Notes under the pieces: generated by a model | What the model was told of the DNA's origin: nothing | Database searches by the model: none | What the model saw: the letters and a program-made list of their open reading frames with translations, nothing else | Assembly: GCF_020360975.1 (NCBI RefSeq) | Contig: NW_025408668.1 | Location: 3,038,001-3,102,000 of the forward strand | Origin: Hirsutella rhossiliensis | Lineage: Eukaryota; Ascomycota; Sordariomycetes; Hypocreales; Ophiocordycipitaceae | Direction of reading: 5' to 3' | DNA: 64,000 nucleotides | Part shown: positions 1 to 10,094 of the stretch, one piece after another | Numbering within the stretch: the first letter of the stretch is position 1 | How the letters are laid out: each line of letters starts with the position of its first letter | Position numbers and translations under genes: made by a program

Positions 1-1750
1 AGTCTAGTTCTATGCTTAGGTAGGGTTTCGAAAGTACTTATCCTTCGAACCTAACCGGGAAGGCGTTATATCGTGCCTTTATCTAGAAGTATATTATATA
101 ATCTAGGTAGACGTATAATATCTATAAAATATACTTATAGTGCTTATAAGTAAGTAGTGTTTATAGATCGTCTTTAAATTCTCCTTATAGTTACTATTCT
201 CGTTATAGAGCTATAAAGGTATCGACTACGGCGATAGCTATAGCGTAGTCTCCTCCGCGTAGTGCCGGTTAATATCGAATTAATATAGCTTATTAGTTTT
301 CCGTAAGAATTTAAGGTATTTATTAGGTTCTAATTTTAAGTATTTCTTTAAATTCTTCGAAGTATAGAGCGTGTTCTCTAATCGTAGCATTTTCCCTTAA
401 TAGCGAGGGTAGTAGTATAAGTTCGTTCTCGTCTTCCGTTTCTCTAGGTATTTCTTATTCTTTAGAGCTTATATTATCGATACTTCGTTATTCCTCTTTA
501 AGTTATTATCCGAGTTTCGTAAGTATAAAGGCTACGTCCTTATCTTCTTTATTATATTATTTATAGACTACCTATTACTATTATCGATTTTTATTTCGTA
601 TATCTTCCTAGAATCGTTTGCCGTTCTTCTTAATCTAGTCTTAGGAGACTCCTTTAGGATAGGGGTATTTTAGTTCTACGAATTTAACTTATTTCTATGT
701 TTTAGGATCCCTTCGTTATATTATTATAAGGGTCTTCTTTAGTAGCTTTAGGAACTATCTAGTACCTTTTTTATCGCTTAAGTATACTATATATTCGTCG
801 TCGTAGTATATAGTCTAACTAAGGAGTTTATACTTTAGTTCCTATCTATTAGTAGCGTTTAGGTGTTTCTTACCTTCTAGGGCTAGTGCCTAGTAGGTTT
901 TCTTCTCCTTGCGAGGTTATCTATATTCTTTAAAGTAATATCTAGGTTTCCCGTAGTTAAAATACTTTCCTTTACTTTTCTATATTATATCTAGATCTAT
1001 CCTACCTAGGTTAGTTATATAAGCGTAGGCAATAGGAGTTTCGCGCTTCTTTTTATAGTTAGCGCGTCGGTTAAAGTTATTCCTATAAGAAGGGTTCTAG
1101 TTTCCTCTTCCTTATTTCTTTTCTTAGCGTCGCGTATACTATCTATCGTCGATTCGTACTACTATAGCAATATAGTCTAAGAGGTTATTAGGTCGATTTT
1201 CCTTATAGAGCTCGTCCTTAACTTCTTCTTTAAGCCCGTCGTAGAATCGTAATATAAGAGGTTCGTCGTCCTAATTAAGCTTTAAGGTAACTTAACGGAA
1301 CTTCGTAGTATAATCCGATACTAAGATCCTTTATCGGAGTTCTTAAAGTTTTTATTCGGCTTCTCGTTCCTCGTTAGTTATTTTAAATACTTTCGTAATA
1401 GCTTCTTCGAATCCTTAGAAACTAGTAAAGACTTTATCTATCTTATTATCTCGTCGCGCTAGTTAGTTATCGAGAAAGTCCCTTATAATAGGTCTAAACT
1501 AGGCGAGTGCCGTTCTAGATAAATAATTTCCTATATAGAGTACCTTTTCGACTAGGTCCGAAAGTTTAGTAGGGTAAAACCGGTAGTAGGCCTTAAGTTA
1601 GGTAAGAAAGTCTCGAAGCATGCTATAAGTACCGTCGAATAGTCTTAGCTATTTTAGTTTAACTACTTCTCCGAGGTCCCTAACTTATCCGTTGCCTCCT
1701 CCGTTCCTAAGTAACTATACCTTATATCGAAGGGTAATAATCTCGCGCAT
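1..1750 (-). mobile_element. RIP-mutated Ty3/gypsy element A, gag portion
   Basis: Read on the minus strand from an ATG at 1750, the DNA gives a gag-like reading frame that stays in one frame but is broken by many TAA/TAG codons where Gln, Arg or Trp codons are expected. Recognisable are a retrotransposon capsid-like stretch (about 1690-1200) and a zinc knuckle at 922-966. The knuckle reads Y-F-N-Y-x4-Y-x4-Y, so every metal-binding Cys and the His of a C-x2-C-x4-H-x4-C knuckle has become Tyr. That is what RIP does (TGY to TAY, CAY to TAY). CA and TG dinucleotides are almost absent while CG is kept, the expected RIP footprint. The frame continues below 900 in the same style but I could not identify that part, and the element runs off the left edge. 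It is certainly dead. Family assignment rests on gag resemblance, not on a search. Confidence 0.8.
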
Positions 1751-2409
1751 TATATCCTAAGGCGATATAGTAGCTCTAGAGTTAGTTAATCTAGCTTACT
1801 ATATAGGCATATTAATAGTTGCGATATTGCTTAGAGTAACGCGGTATTGCACTAAATAAGAGCTTTTAACGTATAACGACCGGTATTATTCTTAAGGGAT
1901 AAACCTATCGAGGGGTTTATATTAGTAGATATAATAGGGCGTGGTCTAAGCAATAATAAGTATATTACGTTAGTGATAAGTCGGAGGTCGTAGACCGTAG
2001 ACTATAACTAGGTAATTAAGTAATCGGAATTAAAGATAAGATCGTAATAGAGATCGTAATAATTATAATATATTAAAAGCTAAAGAGCTATCTATCTAAA
2101 GGAGTGAAAGTAGGTGGCTATATATATATCCGTAGCCCCCTTACTATAACGATATTGCCTATTATATTTAGCCCGTTTAGTCTACTTAATACTAATCTAG
2201 CTGATCTAACTAATTAGACTAATCGGTGCTCGGTTTGCTTAGTGTCGATCGTCCGATCTAACTGATCTAACTAATCCGTTACGTGACCTTCGTGTTAATA
2301 GTTCTTCCGTGGTCCGTAGCGCCTAGCACCCTATGCTTCGGCTATACGGCCTATATTCTAACCGTCTTCCCCTTACGGTTGGCTGGTTCGTAATAGTTAA
2401 GGTAAAGCT
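1751..2409 (-). mobile_element. Probable leader/LTR of element A and junction with element B
   Basis: This stretch lies just upstream of the gag ATG of element A and ends where the reverse transcriptase frame of element B breaks off (about 2400-2420). It therefore probably contains the 5' LTR and leader of element A. It is less TA-rich between about 2130 and 2400 and contains the direct repeat CTGATCTAACTAAT (near 2190 and again near 2256). I could not fix LTR ends, a primer binding site or a target-site duplication. Confidence 0.4.
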
Positions 2410-4950
2410 TATAAAGTTAGAGGCGCTCTAAGACCCTTTATACTTTCTATATATAGTCCTTATAGGAGCCGCTTATATAAATAAAGATATTATTTATATA
2501 TATAAAAGCGAACTTATTAAAGAAGTCCTAAAGTATATTATTAATATAACGCTAGAAGGTAGCGGGCGCTCTTAAGAAGCTAAAGGGCGTTATAAGCTAC
2601 TTAAATAAGCTATAGTGTATATAGAACGCTATCTTCTATTTATTACCCTCTAAGATTTATACCTTATAAAACGCTTATTTTATATCTAGCTTTATAAACT
2701 ACTTTACCTTTAAAAGGTTATAGAGCGTATCTAAGATTAAGGGTAAAAGGTAGCGGTCTAGCCTTATAATTACGTTTAAAGCCTTATAGTCGTAATAAAA
2801 CTATATCCTACCCCTTAGTTTATATATAAATAGGACCGGCGCTCCTATTTTAGAGCTACTTACTTAAATAAAACCTTTATCTAAGAGGTCCCTTAGCGTC
2901 TTCTTTAGTACTAGTAGCTCCGCGTATAATATACTATATAGCGGTCTAAATAGTATAGGTAGTTCCTACCCCTTCTTATTAATATAAAGTACGATCTTAT
3001 AGTTTACCCTTAGCTTATATAAGTTAAGCTTATTTACTTCCTAGGACTTAAATAGTAGTAGGAGGTCGTAAAAGCGCTTTAGTATCTACTACTATAGCTT
3101 AGAGGGCGACTTTAGCTTCTTTACTTAAAGGGCCTTATCGATATCCGCTAAGCTAACTATATAGACCGCTACGTTAGCCGCTACCTAGCCTTCTTCTTAC
3201 TCTAACTATTATATAGTTCCTATAAAAATAAAGGTAAGGACTTCTTATACTAAGTATAAAGCTTATATACTTAGTTCTATACCTATAAAACTATTATTAT
3301 AGTAGACCTACTATTATATAGGCCTAAACTATAGCTTCTTTTAATATAGAACTAAGTATAACTTTATATATAATAACTAAGGTTTCCTAAGGATTAAGGG
3401 AAACTCTAGTTAAGGGATTATATAGGCTACGATAAGCTTATAGTAACTATCGACCTCTATAGCTAGCTATATAATACCCTTAATTACTATACCCTTTATT
3501 ACGCTTAAGGCGCCCTTTACTTACCTTAGGGCGATCTTTTCTACTAGTACTTATATTTCTTATATAAGCGCCGCGTTAATTATAGCATAGTATTAATAGC
3601 CCTTATCTATAAAAGTAGCGATAAGTAAGGAGTTATTAACTATAACCTATATTAAAGTAAGCTCCTCTTTTATATAAGCGGATAATTCCTCTTTCTCCTT
3701 TACTAATACTAGTAATTAAGGCTCTAGAGCCTTTCTTTACTTTAAAGCTACTCTTTTTCCTCTAAGCTTAAGGGAGCGGAGTCCTCTTTATCGTCTAAAG
3801 TAAGAAGCGGTTCTATCTTCGCTATTTAAACTATTATAGGCCGCTTAGCTAAAAGGAAGGGGCATTTTAATATAAAGTATATAGACGCGCTATAATATAG
3901 GTAGCGGCCGTTAGCCTTCTTTTTCTTAATTTCCTTACTTATTACCTACTTCGCCCGCTACTTAAAGAGTAGGATAGTATAAGGGATATTTAATAACGAC
4001 TTTCTACTACGTTTAGCTCGGTCTATATAGGTAGCTAATATTAAGGTATCTCTATTAATATTAATAGTTAGCTATTCCTCTTATAGAGGAGTAGTAATCT
4101 TATTACTACTATATAGTATATACTTATAAAGCTTTTAAAAACATAGCGTTTACTTATAGCCCTATACTACCTTTATTAACTAGCTTATATACTCGCTATA
4201 GTTAGTAGGTATAATTATAAGGATAAGTAGCTCTTATAAGGCTAGCGTAATTAAGTTTTATAACTATATAAGCTTTACGCTATCTTCCTATACTATAGTT
4301 CCCGCTACTTATAAGAGCGTCTCTTTAAAGTTAAGGAGGAATTCGCTAAAAGTCTACCTATCCCTTTACTTAAGGGTTTATAGCCTATCCTACGCTTTCT
4401 CCCGCTCTTATATATTACTAAACGTATATATAAGGTATTAAAAGAAGTCCTATAAGTCGCGTTTACTTCTAAGGCCGCCCTTATCTTAGAATCTAGAGAT
4501 CCGCTATATCTAAGGCTCCGGTAGCGTATAAAGGAGTAAATACTATACTATATTATAATAGCTATTTAGGCCCTATTTCTTATTTATTATAAACTTCGTC
4601 TATAGCCGGCTAAGAAAGAAGTAAAAGGACTTAAGCTTACTATTTTAAGTTAGCTAAGGAAGCGGCTTCTATATTAATAGTACCGCCGCCGTAACCGGTA
4701 TTACTAAGGTTATAGGGGTTAACGCTAGTCTTATAGACGGCTCCCCTAGTATAGCGAGAACCTTATTCTTCTCGCTAGCCGTCGCGCTTTTAATCGCTTT
4801 TAGGATAGCTATAATACTTCCTATCCGCCTAAGGGGTAGCGGGGTACTCCCTTAGGGAAGCGGCACCCTTTCTAAGGAGATATCTATTAGATCTATTAGT
4901 TAATAGCTTATATTATTACGGAGTAAGTAGAGGCGTATATATAGGTGCCG
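2410..4950 (-). mobile_element. RIP-mutated Ty3/gypsy element B (gag, protease, reverse transcriptase)
   Basis: Minus-strand order, from high to low coordinates: gag with a zinc knuckle at 3855-3916 (two Cys and the His changed to Tyr, last Cys kept); an aspartic-protease-like stretch at about 3400-3660; then reverse transcriptase at about 2420-2900. The RT is clear: the block reading GAPVLFIYKLRGRI at 2805-2846, a following DYKALN block, the TPF..RAPATF block, and the catalytic Y-x-D-D box at about 2485-2500, which here reads Y-I-N-N because GAT became AAT. Stop codons sit at former Trp/Gln/Arg positions. RNase H and integrase are missing: the frame stops at the junction near 2410 with element A. 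The gag N-terminus probably reaches about 4900 but its edge is unclear. Domain calls come from family knowledge of Ty3/gypsy pol; the element is inactive. Confidence 0.85.
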
Positions 4951-5430
4951 TCCGTAGGATAATATTAATAAGCTATATAGAGCTCTTCTATGTGCGGCTA
5001 GCCCGCCCCTATATATATAGGATCCGGCCCTTTATATATAACTATATAGCTTAGGCTATAGCCTAAGCCTATTACTTATAATAGTTAAAGACTCTTATAA
5101 ATACTACTATTAATATTTAAATATATATAACTTATATAACTTATATATATAACTATTATAATATTTAGTATATAGTAATATTATATTTATATTAAAGGTA
5201 AAAAAGTAAGAGTTTAAAAAAACTACCTTAATAAAAAGATAATAATTATATAAGCTAAGCTTAAAAAGCTAAGTAAATAAATAATATAAAAGATAGCTAA
5301 AAGGTAGTAACTTTATTATAATAATATAATTAAGAAGAGCCTCCTTATAAGCGGGAAGAAAAGAGTTAGATTAATAACCGATAAATAAGAGGATTTAATA
5401 ATTTATTAGAGGGCGGCATTTTTTCGTTAC
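4951..5430. other. AT-rich RIPped DNA without identifiable coding content
   Basis: Very AT-rich sequence (repeated TATATA, AATAAT and CTTATA tracts) with no gene. It may be the 5' LTR side of element B or older repeat debris. The composition flips to GC-rich at about 5405-5460, directly before the first gene. Confidence 0.6.
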
Positions 5431-5495
5431 TACCATTTCTTAAGGCATAACCTAAAGGCTTGCCTGCTCGCCTCGCGCCTTGCCCGCGAACCACA

Positions 5496-6188
5496 ATGCA
5501 CCCTCGCCCCGTCGTCCTCTCGCCGGCCACGCCCTCGGAGCTTCTCGATTACATCCTCGCCAGCCACACGCATCCAACCACTCTCCTCGTCTGCTGGCCC
5601 AAAAAGCAATTCCTCGACGCCCTCATCCAGGACGTCAAGGACAAACTCGTCCCCCACGATGGCCAAGACGACCAGCACCCACACCACGCCCTCCTTGGAG
5701 CGCCTCTCATGCAGGTGGCCATCTCCCGGCACATAGCCATGGCCTTTGTCCCCACCGTCACCCATCTCCGCTCCTACCTGGCCGCCTTCTTTACCTGCGA
5801 CTCCAAAGCCCCGCCGCCGCCCCTCGACGCGGCACCGTCGTTGTCGTCGGCCGGTCCTCAGCCGCCGCCACCGCTGCTCGTCTACGGCTTCCTCGAGTTA
5901 CACCGCGATGGCACCGAGTGGTCGGCGCAGGGCCTCAACACGTCGGCTGCCGGGCTTGTCGAGAGCGCCGCCAGGAACGGGCTGCGAGCTGCCATTGTCG
6001 AGCCCAGGAAGACGGAGAGTCGGGACGAGCTGGAGGCGTCGCTTGGCGAGGGCGTGCCGATCCTGAATGGTAGTAAGATGAGAGACGATGGGACCTGGTC
6101 GGGACGGGTCGTCCCCGTGCGACGGGTCCTCGGGCGGTGGTTCGTACTGGAGGCACCCAGCGACAATCCAGGTGGCGAGGCTGCGTAG
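5496..6188 (+). CDS. Conserved fungal protein of unknown function (230 aa)
   Basis: Single-exon gene. I chose the ATG at 5496 (context CCACAATGC); an in-frame extension to 5460 starts only with a non-ATG codon. The protein opens with a leucine-rich helix-like segment (SELLDYILASH), a strand followed by FLDALIQDV, a conserved-looking stretch ISRHIAMAFVPTVTHLRSYL at about residues 85-104, a proline-rich insert around 112-140, then LLVYGFLELH and a C-terminal half with many small residues. The layout resembles uncharacterised single-domain proteins of Sordariomycetes with an alpha/beta, possibly RecA-like, core, but I see no intact Walker motifs and assign no function. Its start codon lies only about 70-90 bp from the edge of the RIPped block, so its promoter is either very short or lies in repeat DNA. 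Confidence 0.7.
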   Translation: MHPRPVVLSPATPSELLDYILASHTHPTTLLVCWPKKQFLDALIQDVKDKLVPHDGQDDQHPHHALLGAPLMQVAISRHIAMAFVPTVTHLRSYLAAFFTCDSKAPPPPLDAAPSLSSAGPQPPPPLLVYGFLELHRDGTEWSAQGLNTSAAGLVESAARNGLRAAIVEPRKTESRDELEASLGEGVPILNGSKMRDDGTWSGRVVPVRRVLGRWFVLEAPSDNPGGEAA

Positions 6189-6365
6189 CTGTTTATAGGT
6201 TCCGTCCCCCTCTTGATTCTTCATGGTGCCGAGCCTCCACATGCCAAACCGACCGAAAACCAGGCCCTTATCCAGCCCAACGCCAAGCTATGGTATCGCG
6301 TATCATGAGTCTCGTCCAATATCAACGCCAAAGCCGCCTAAAAGGCAGCCCAGGGAAACCTCGTG

Positions 6366-7868
6366 CTAAACAATGGTCTGCTCCATCTCGGTAATGTACA
6401 GCTTGATGTGAGCCTCCATCTTGAGGTACTCGTCGTGGGCGGCGTGCACTTCGTTTTCAATGTTTTCCTTGAGGTCGAGCATCTGCAAATATTGTTAGCA
6501 TCTACGCCGCCATGTCAAGCGTCGACCTGGAAAAGGACGAAGGAAACCAAGCCCTTTGGATGGCCAGCACACACGCACCTTCTTCTCCGTCTGCTCAATC
6601 CTGACCCTCCGAATCTCCATCTCCTTGGTCTTGTCCGTGTGCTCCTCGGTGAGGCGCTTGTGGACGGCGCGCAGCTCGTGCATCTTCTCCTTTGCCTCAT
6701 GGGCCTTTTGGCTGCTCTGCTCGCGCAGCTTGTCGGTGCGCTCGGTCCACTTGGCCAGCTGGCGGCGCAGCATCGTCTCGGCCCTCTCGACCTCGCGCGC
6801 GTTGTTGCCCCGCTCGGACAGGGCGTCGCGCTGCTTGGCGTTGCGCGCCATCTCCTCGTCCTCCTTGGCCAGCTCGGCGGCGATCTCGTCGAGGATCTTG
6901 ATGCACGAGGCCACGTCGGTCGACACGACGGCAAACGAGTCGGCCGACGTCTGCAGGGCGCGGGCGCGGCGGTCGAGGGCGTCGATGTGGGCCTTTTCGC
7001 CGTTGAGCATCTCGCGCAGCTCGGCCAGGTTGTCGTGCAGGGCCGAGGGGCTCTGCAGCATGTAGGGCCGCAGCTTTGCGCTCTCTTGCTTGAGCGTCAG
7101 CTTGTCGTGCGTCTTTTGCTCGAGCAGGCCTGTCAGATGGCCCTTTTTCTGCTTTGCGTCCTCGAGGCGCGCCGCCACCTTTTCCTGGTTGCGCCGCAGC
7201 TCGAGCAGGCGGCGTTTGAGGTCCTCGTTGCGCATCGTCTTGTCGCGTACCTGGGCCTCCATGGCCCGGCGGTTGTGGCGCATGTGCTCGAGGCGCGCCT
7301 CGTTGTCCTGGTTGTCTGCGTGGAGCGTCTCGATGCGTGCCTTGACCGACTCGGTCTTGTTGAAGTGCTCGTCGATGACGCTCGTTTGCGACTCGCGGAA
7401 GCGCACAAAGTTGATGAGGTAGCTGAAGATCTTGACGAGGCGGTCGTACGTGGGCTTGTAGAGGTCGTTGAAGCCAAAGTCGTTGACGCCGCACTCGACC
7501 AGCAGCCTCCGCAGCGACACGTAGAAGCCCATGAGGTTGCGCGTGTCGACGGGGATCACGTCGGCAAAGTCGCCGCACACGTCGTCGGCCGCCGCCCGCA
7601 TGGCCGGCTCGACCGTCTCGCGCGTCGCGTTGAGCAGCAGCTCGGCGAACCACTCGAAGATCTGCTGCACGTGCGCCGGGTTGGGCTTCTGCAGGTCCGC
7701 CACGGAGAAGTTGATGCCAATGTCGGTGATGCAGCCGACGATCTCGCGGTCCGGCAGCCGCATGAAGGCGTCGGCGTCGTCTTCCTTTTTGCGCGACCGG
7801 CCCTGCTGGTGCTGCTGCTGGTGCTGCTGCGAAGGAGGGATGATGCTCATCCTCGGGTTGTACGCCAT
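6366..7868 (-). CDS. NUF2: Kinetochore protein NUF2 (Ndc80 complex)
   Basis: Exons 7868-6579 and 6482-6366; intron 6578-6483 (96 bp, GTGCGT...CAG), phase 0; 468 aa. NUF2 pairs with NDC80 and joins SPC24/SPC25 to bind spindle microtubules at kinetochores. The N-terminal calponin-homology-like domain (about 20-150) contains the family block [17 protein letters not shown] and the stretch [18 protein letters not shown]; the rest, from about 150 to 468, is a long charged coiled coil, as expected. A Gln-rich tract (QQHQQQHQQ) sits at residues 14-22. Length fits the family (about 450-470 aa). The start at 7868 gives MAYNPRMSI; the second Met (7850) is possible. The opposite strand carries a long spurious open frame caused by GC-rich codon use. 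Confidence 0.95.
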
Positions 7869-8362
7869 TTCTGCGAGCCGTCTTTGCGCTGGGCGCTCTT
7901 CGTGTTTGCCTTGTCGCGTCGCTTTGGCTGTATGGTTGTCGAGGTTGAATTCTTCGAGGTTGTTGGTGGGGGCGTTCAGTGTCAAGTCAGGGTGGTAAAT
8001 AGGCGCGGGCGCGTCGACGTTGGCGCGGCAACCTGGAACCACTCACCACCACACACGTTTTTGAATCCCTTGTCGCCACGTGCTGCTTGCAACCAGCAAA
8101 AGCCGGACAGGAGCAGATTACCTAGGTATTCGTCCCTGTTGCAGATATACGTCTCTTGGGTACTTGCCCATTGGCTTTGACGATGCTGCGCTGCATCGGC
8201 AGACAGACATCCTGTTGTCCACGTCAACAAAGTCTCCACTCTGAAGATGTTACATTTCGTCAACCCAGACATCTTCACACCGATGCTCCCATGATAAGCC
8301 CTCTCTATCCCGCGTAAGCCGTACATGTACATACATTCAGCCCCAAGTATCCGCCAGCTTGC

Positions 8363-8950
8363 TCAAGCACCAGCCAGCTTCTTCAACGCCGCCGCCAGCT
8401 TCCTCGGATCCGCACCCACCACCTCGCCGGCCGTGACGCCGTCCTTGAACATGACAAAGGTGGGCATGGCTCGCACACCCAGCTCCTGCGTCACCTGCGG
8501 CAGCCTGTCGACGTCAAACTTGACAAAGTGCACCTTGTCCCTGAACTGTAGCTCCTCCGACATTCTATCTCAAGGCAAGAGACGATTAGCCGGATTTTTC
8601 CAACCCGGTTCAAGCCAACAACAAGGCATCAAGAGGGCACATACGTCTCTAGTACTGGCGCAATGGCCTTGCACGGCCCGCACCACGTTGCGAAGCAGTC
8701 GACAACGACTCTCGGCTTCCCTTTGACGGCCAACCAGAGATCATCGGCGCTAGAAACGGGGGTGCACTGGCGTCAGAGCGAACTCGGCCCATGTCTCTCT
8801 CCCCCTTCTCCTTATCAGGACGACTCGCCTTTTTGCCTCGTGGACTTTGCTGTTGCGAGGCGTTGCGTGCAGGGCTCGCGTCGAGGTCCAGGCCGCTGCT
8901 GACGACTGCGTGGCAGACGCCAGCGGACGGGAGAGGCGCAACGACAACAT
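8363..8950 (-). CDS. Mitochondrial thioredoxin
   Basis: Three exons: 8950-8829, 8749-8645, 8564-8363; 142 aa. The enzyme reduces protein disulfides; the active site WCGPC is at residues 63-67, followed by KAIAPVLE, and the cis-proline region reads RAMPTF. Residues 1-34 are rich in Arg, Ser and Ala and end in LHATPRNSK, a typical mitochondrial presequence, so a matrix location is inferred. Intron 2 (8644-8565) is GTATGT...TAG. Intron 1 (8828-8750) has no usable GT donor but fits a GC-AG intron: AAAAG followed by GCGAGT, branch-like CTCTGAC, then TTTCTAG. With that donor the reading phase closes and the joint reads KVHEAKSADDLW, as in related thioredoxins. The intron-1 donor is inference; the rest is firm. 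Confidence 0.88.
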
Positions 8951-10094
8951 GGGGCTGTTGCTGATGTTCAGTCGAGTGACGCCCACGTGTAGGTCTGCGA
9001 AATGGACCGGGCGGAAGAGAGAGACAAAGGTCGTTGGACTGACAATGGCGACGTTTGTCGTGGTTTTCATGTCGACTTGGGTTAATAAGCAAGGCGGATT
9101 GCGTCACCCCTCTAAGCAGCCATCTCCACGCTTGAGACAGTCGAGACACGTTCACGTCATCGGCATTCATTGCAACAGAAAGTTTTACCTTCTCTATTAA
9201 AGAAGCCGAGGAACACTAACATCATCTCCTCAGGGGGCAAAAACCCGGCAGAGTAAAATCAACAAATTTCATCAAATAGGCCAAAATGCCTCATGCGCAT
9301 GCACGCTCGCTGAGTGTTATCCTTCGCCCCCTCCCCATGAGATGCCCAATGTCCTCGCCCTCTTCTTCTGTCATCAAGGCAAGCTAGGTCGAGTTCCCTT
9401 TCCGGTGAGGGTTGCGCCGAGCAGCGCGGTATGCTGTTGCCCGTGGCCGCGACAGTGTCCAACTCACCCAGCTCCACGGGTGAGGTCAAGCCCGGATGAT
9501 AAAAACCAGCCCGAGATCAGATCAACGGGATCACTCGTGTCCAACGATGCCGCGGGTATCTAATGCAGTGTATGTACTTGGTGTGGAATTGCGAATCAAG
9601 AGTGCGCCGCAGCCGTCGCTACGTAAATGAGAGACGCTGTGGTGTATTGCCAAGGTTCGAGGCGAGCAAGCTAAATCAGAAGAGTTCCCTTTTCATACGT
9701 CTTTTCTGTGTTTTATATATTGTGTCGTTGATACTGGGGGGTGTCAGGTTTGGCCCAGCCAAAGTTTTGTTTTCGAGCAAGCCAAGGGAAGGTCGTAAAA
9801 GAGTGACTTGGGTGAGTTGGTCGACAAAAGAAACGGTTAAAGCGAAGGCTCGAGGCCCGTGGGGAACCGGTCTCGCTCAGTGTTGCAAGGAAAGCGTCGT
9901 AGGACTGTCGGCCGAATTTCCGTCGGCGGCGTTCAGGTTGTTATTTCGGGAACTCTTCTGGTTTGCTCATCGCCAAAGGCATCATAATCAGCAAAGCAGG
10001 ACTGCTTCTCCTGCCTTGCCAGTCTCACCACGCCCTGGTCCGTCTTGGTTACCAGGGCCGTCGCCATCATACCCATGTCCACGCCCTTGGCGTG
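8951..10094. other. Gene-free interval
   Basis: Holds the thioredoxin 5' region and the 3' region of the next minus-strand gene. I see no conserved reading frame, RNA gene or repeat. Confidence 0.5.

Noticed and set aside
6363..8180. 605-codon open frame on the plus strand opposite NUF2
   Set aside because: It starts at a non-ATG codon, is low-complexity Leu/Val/Arg sequence, and mirrors the coding strand of NUF2; a codon-bias shadow.
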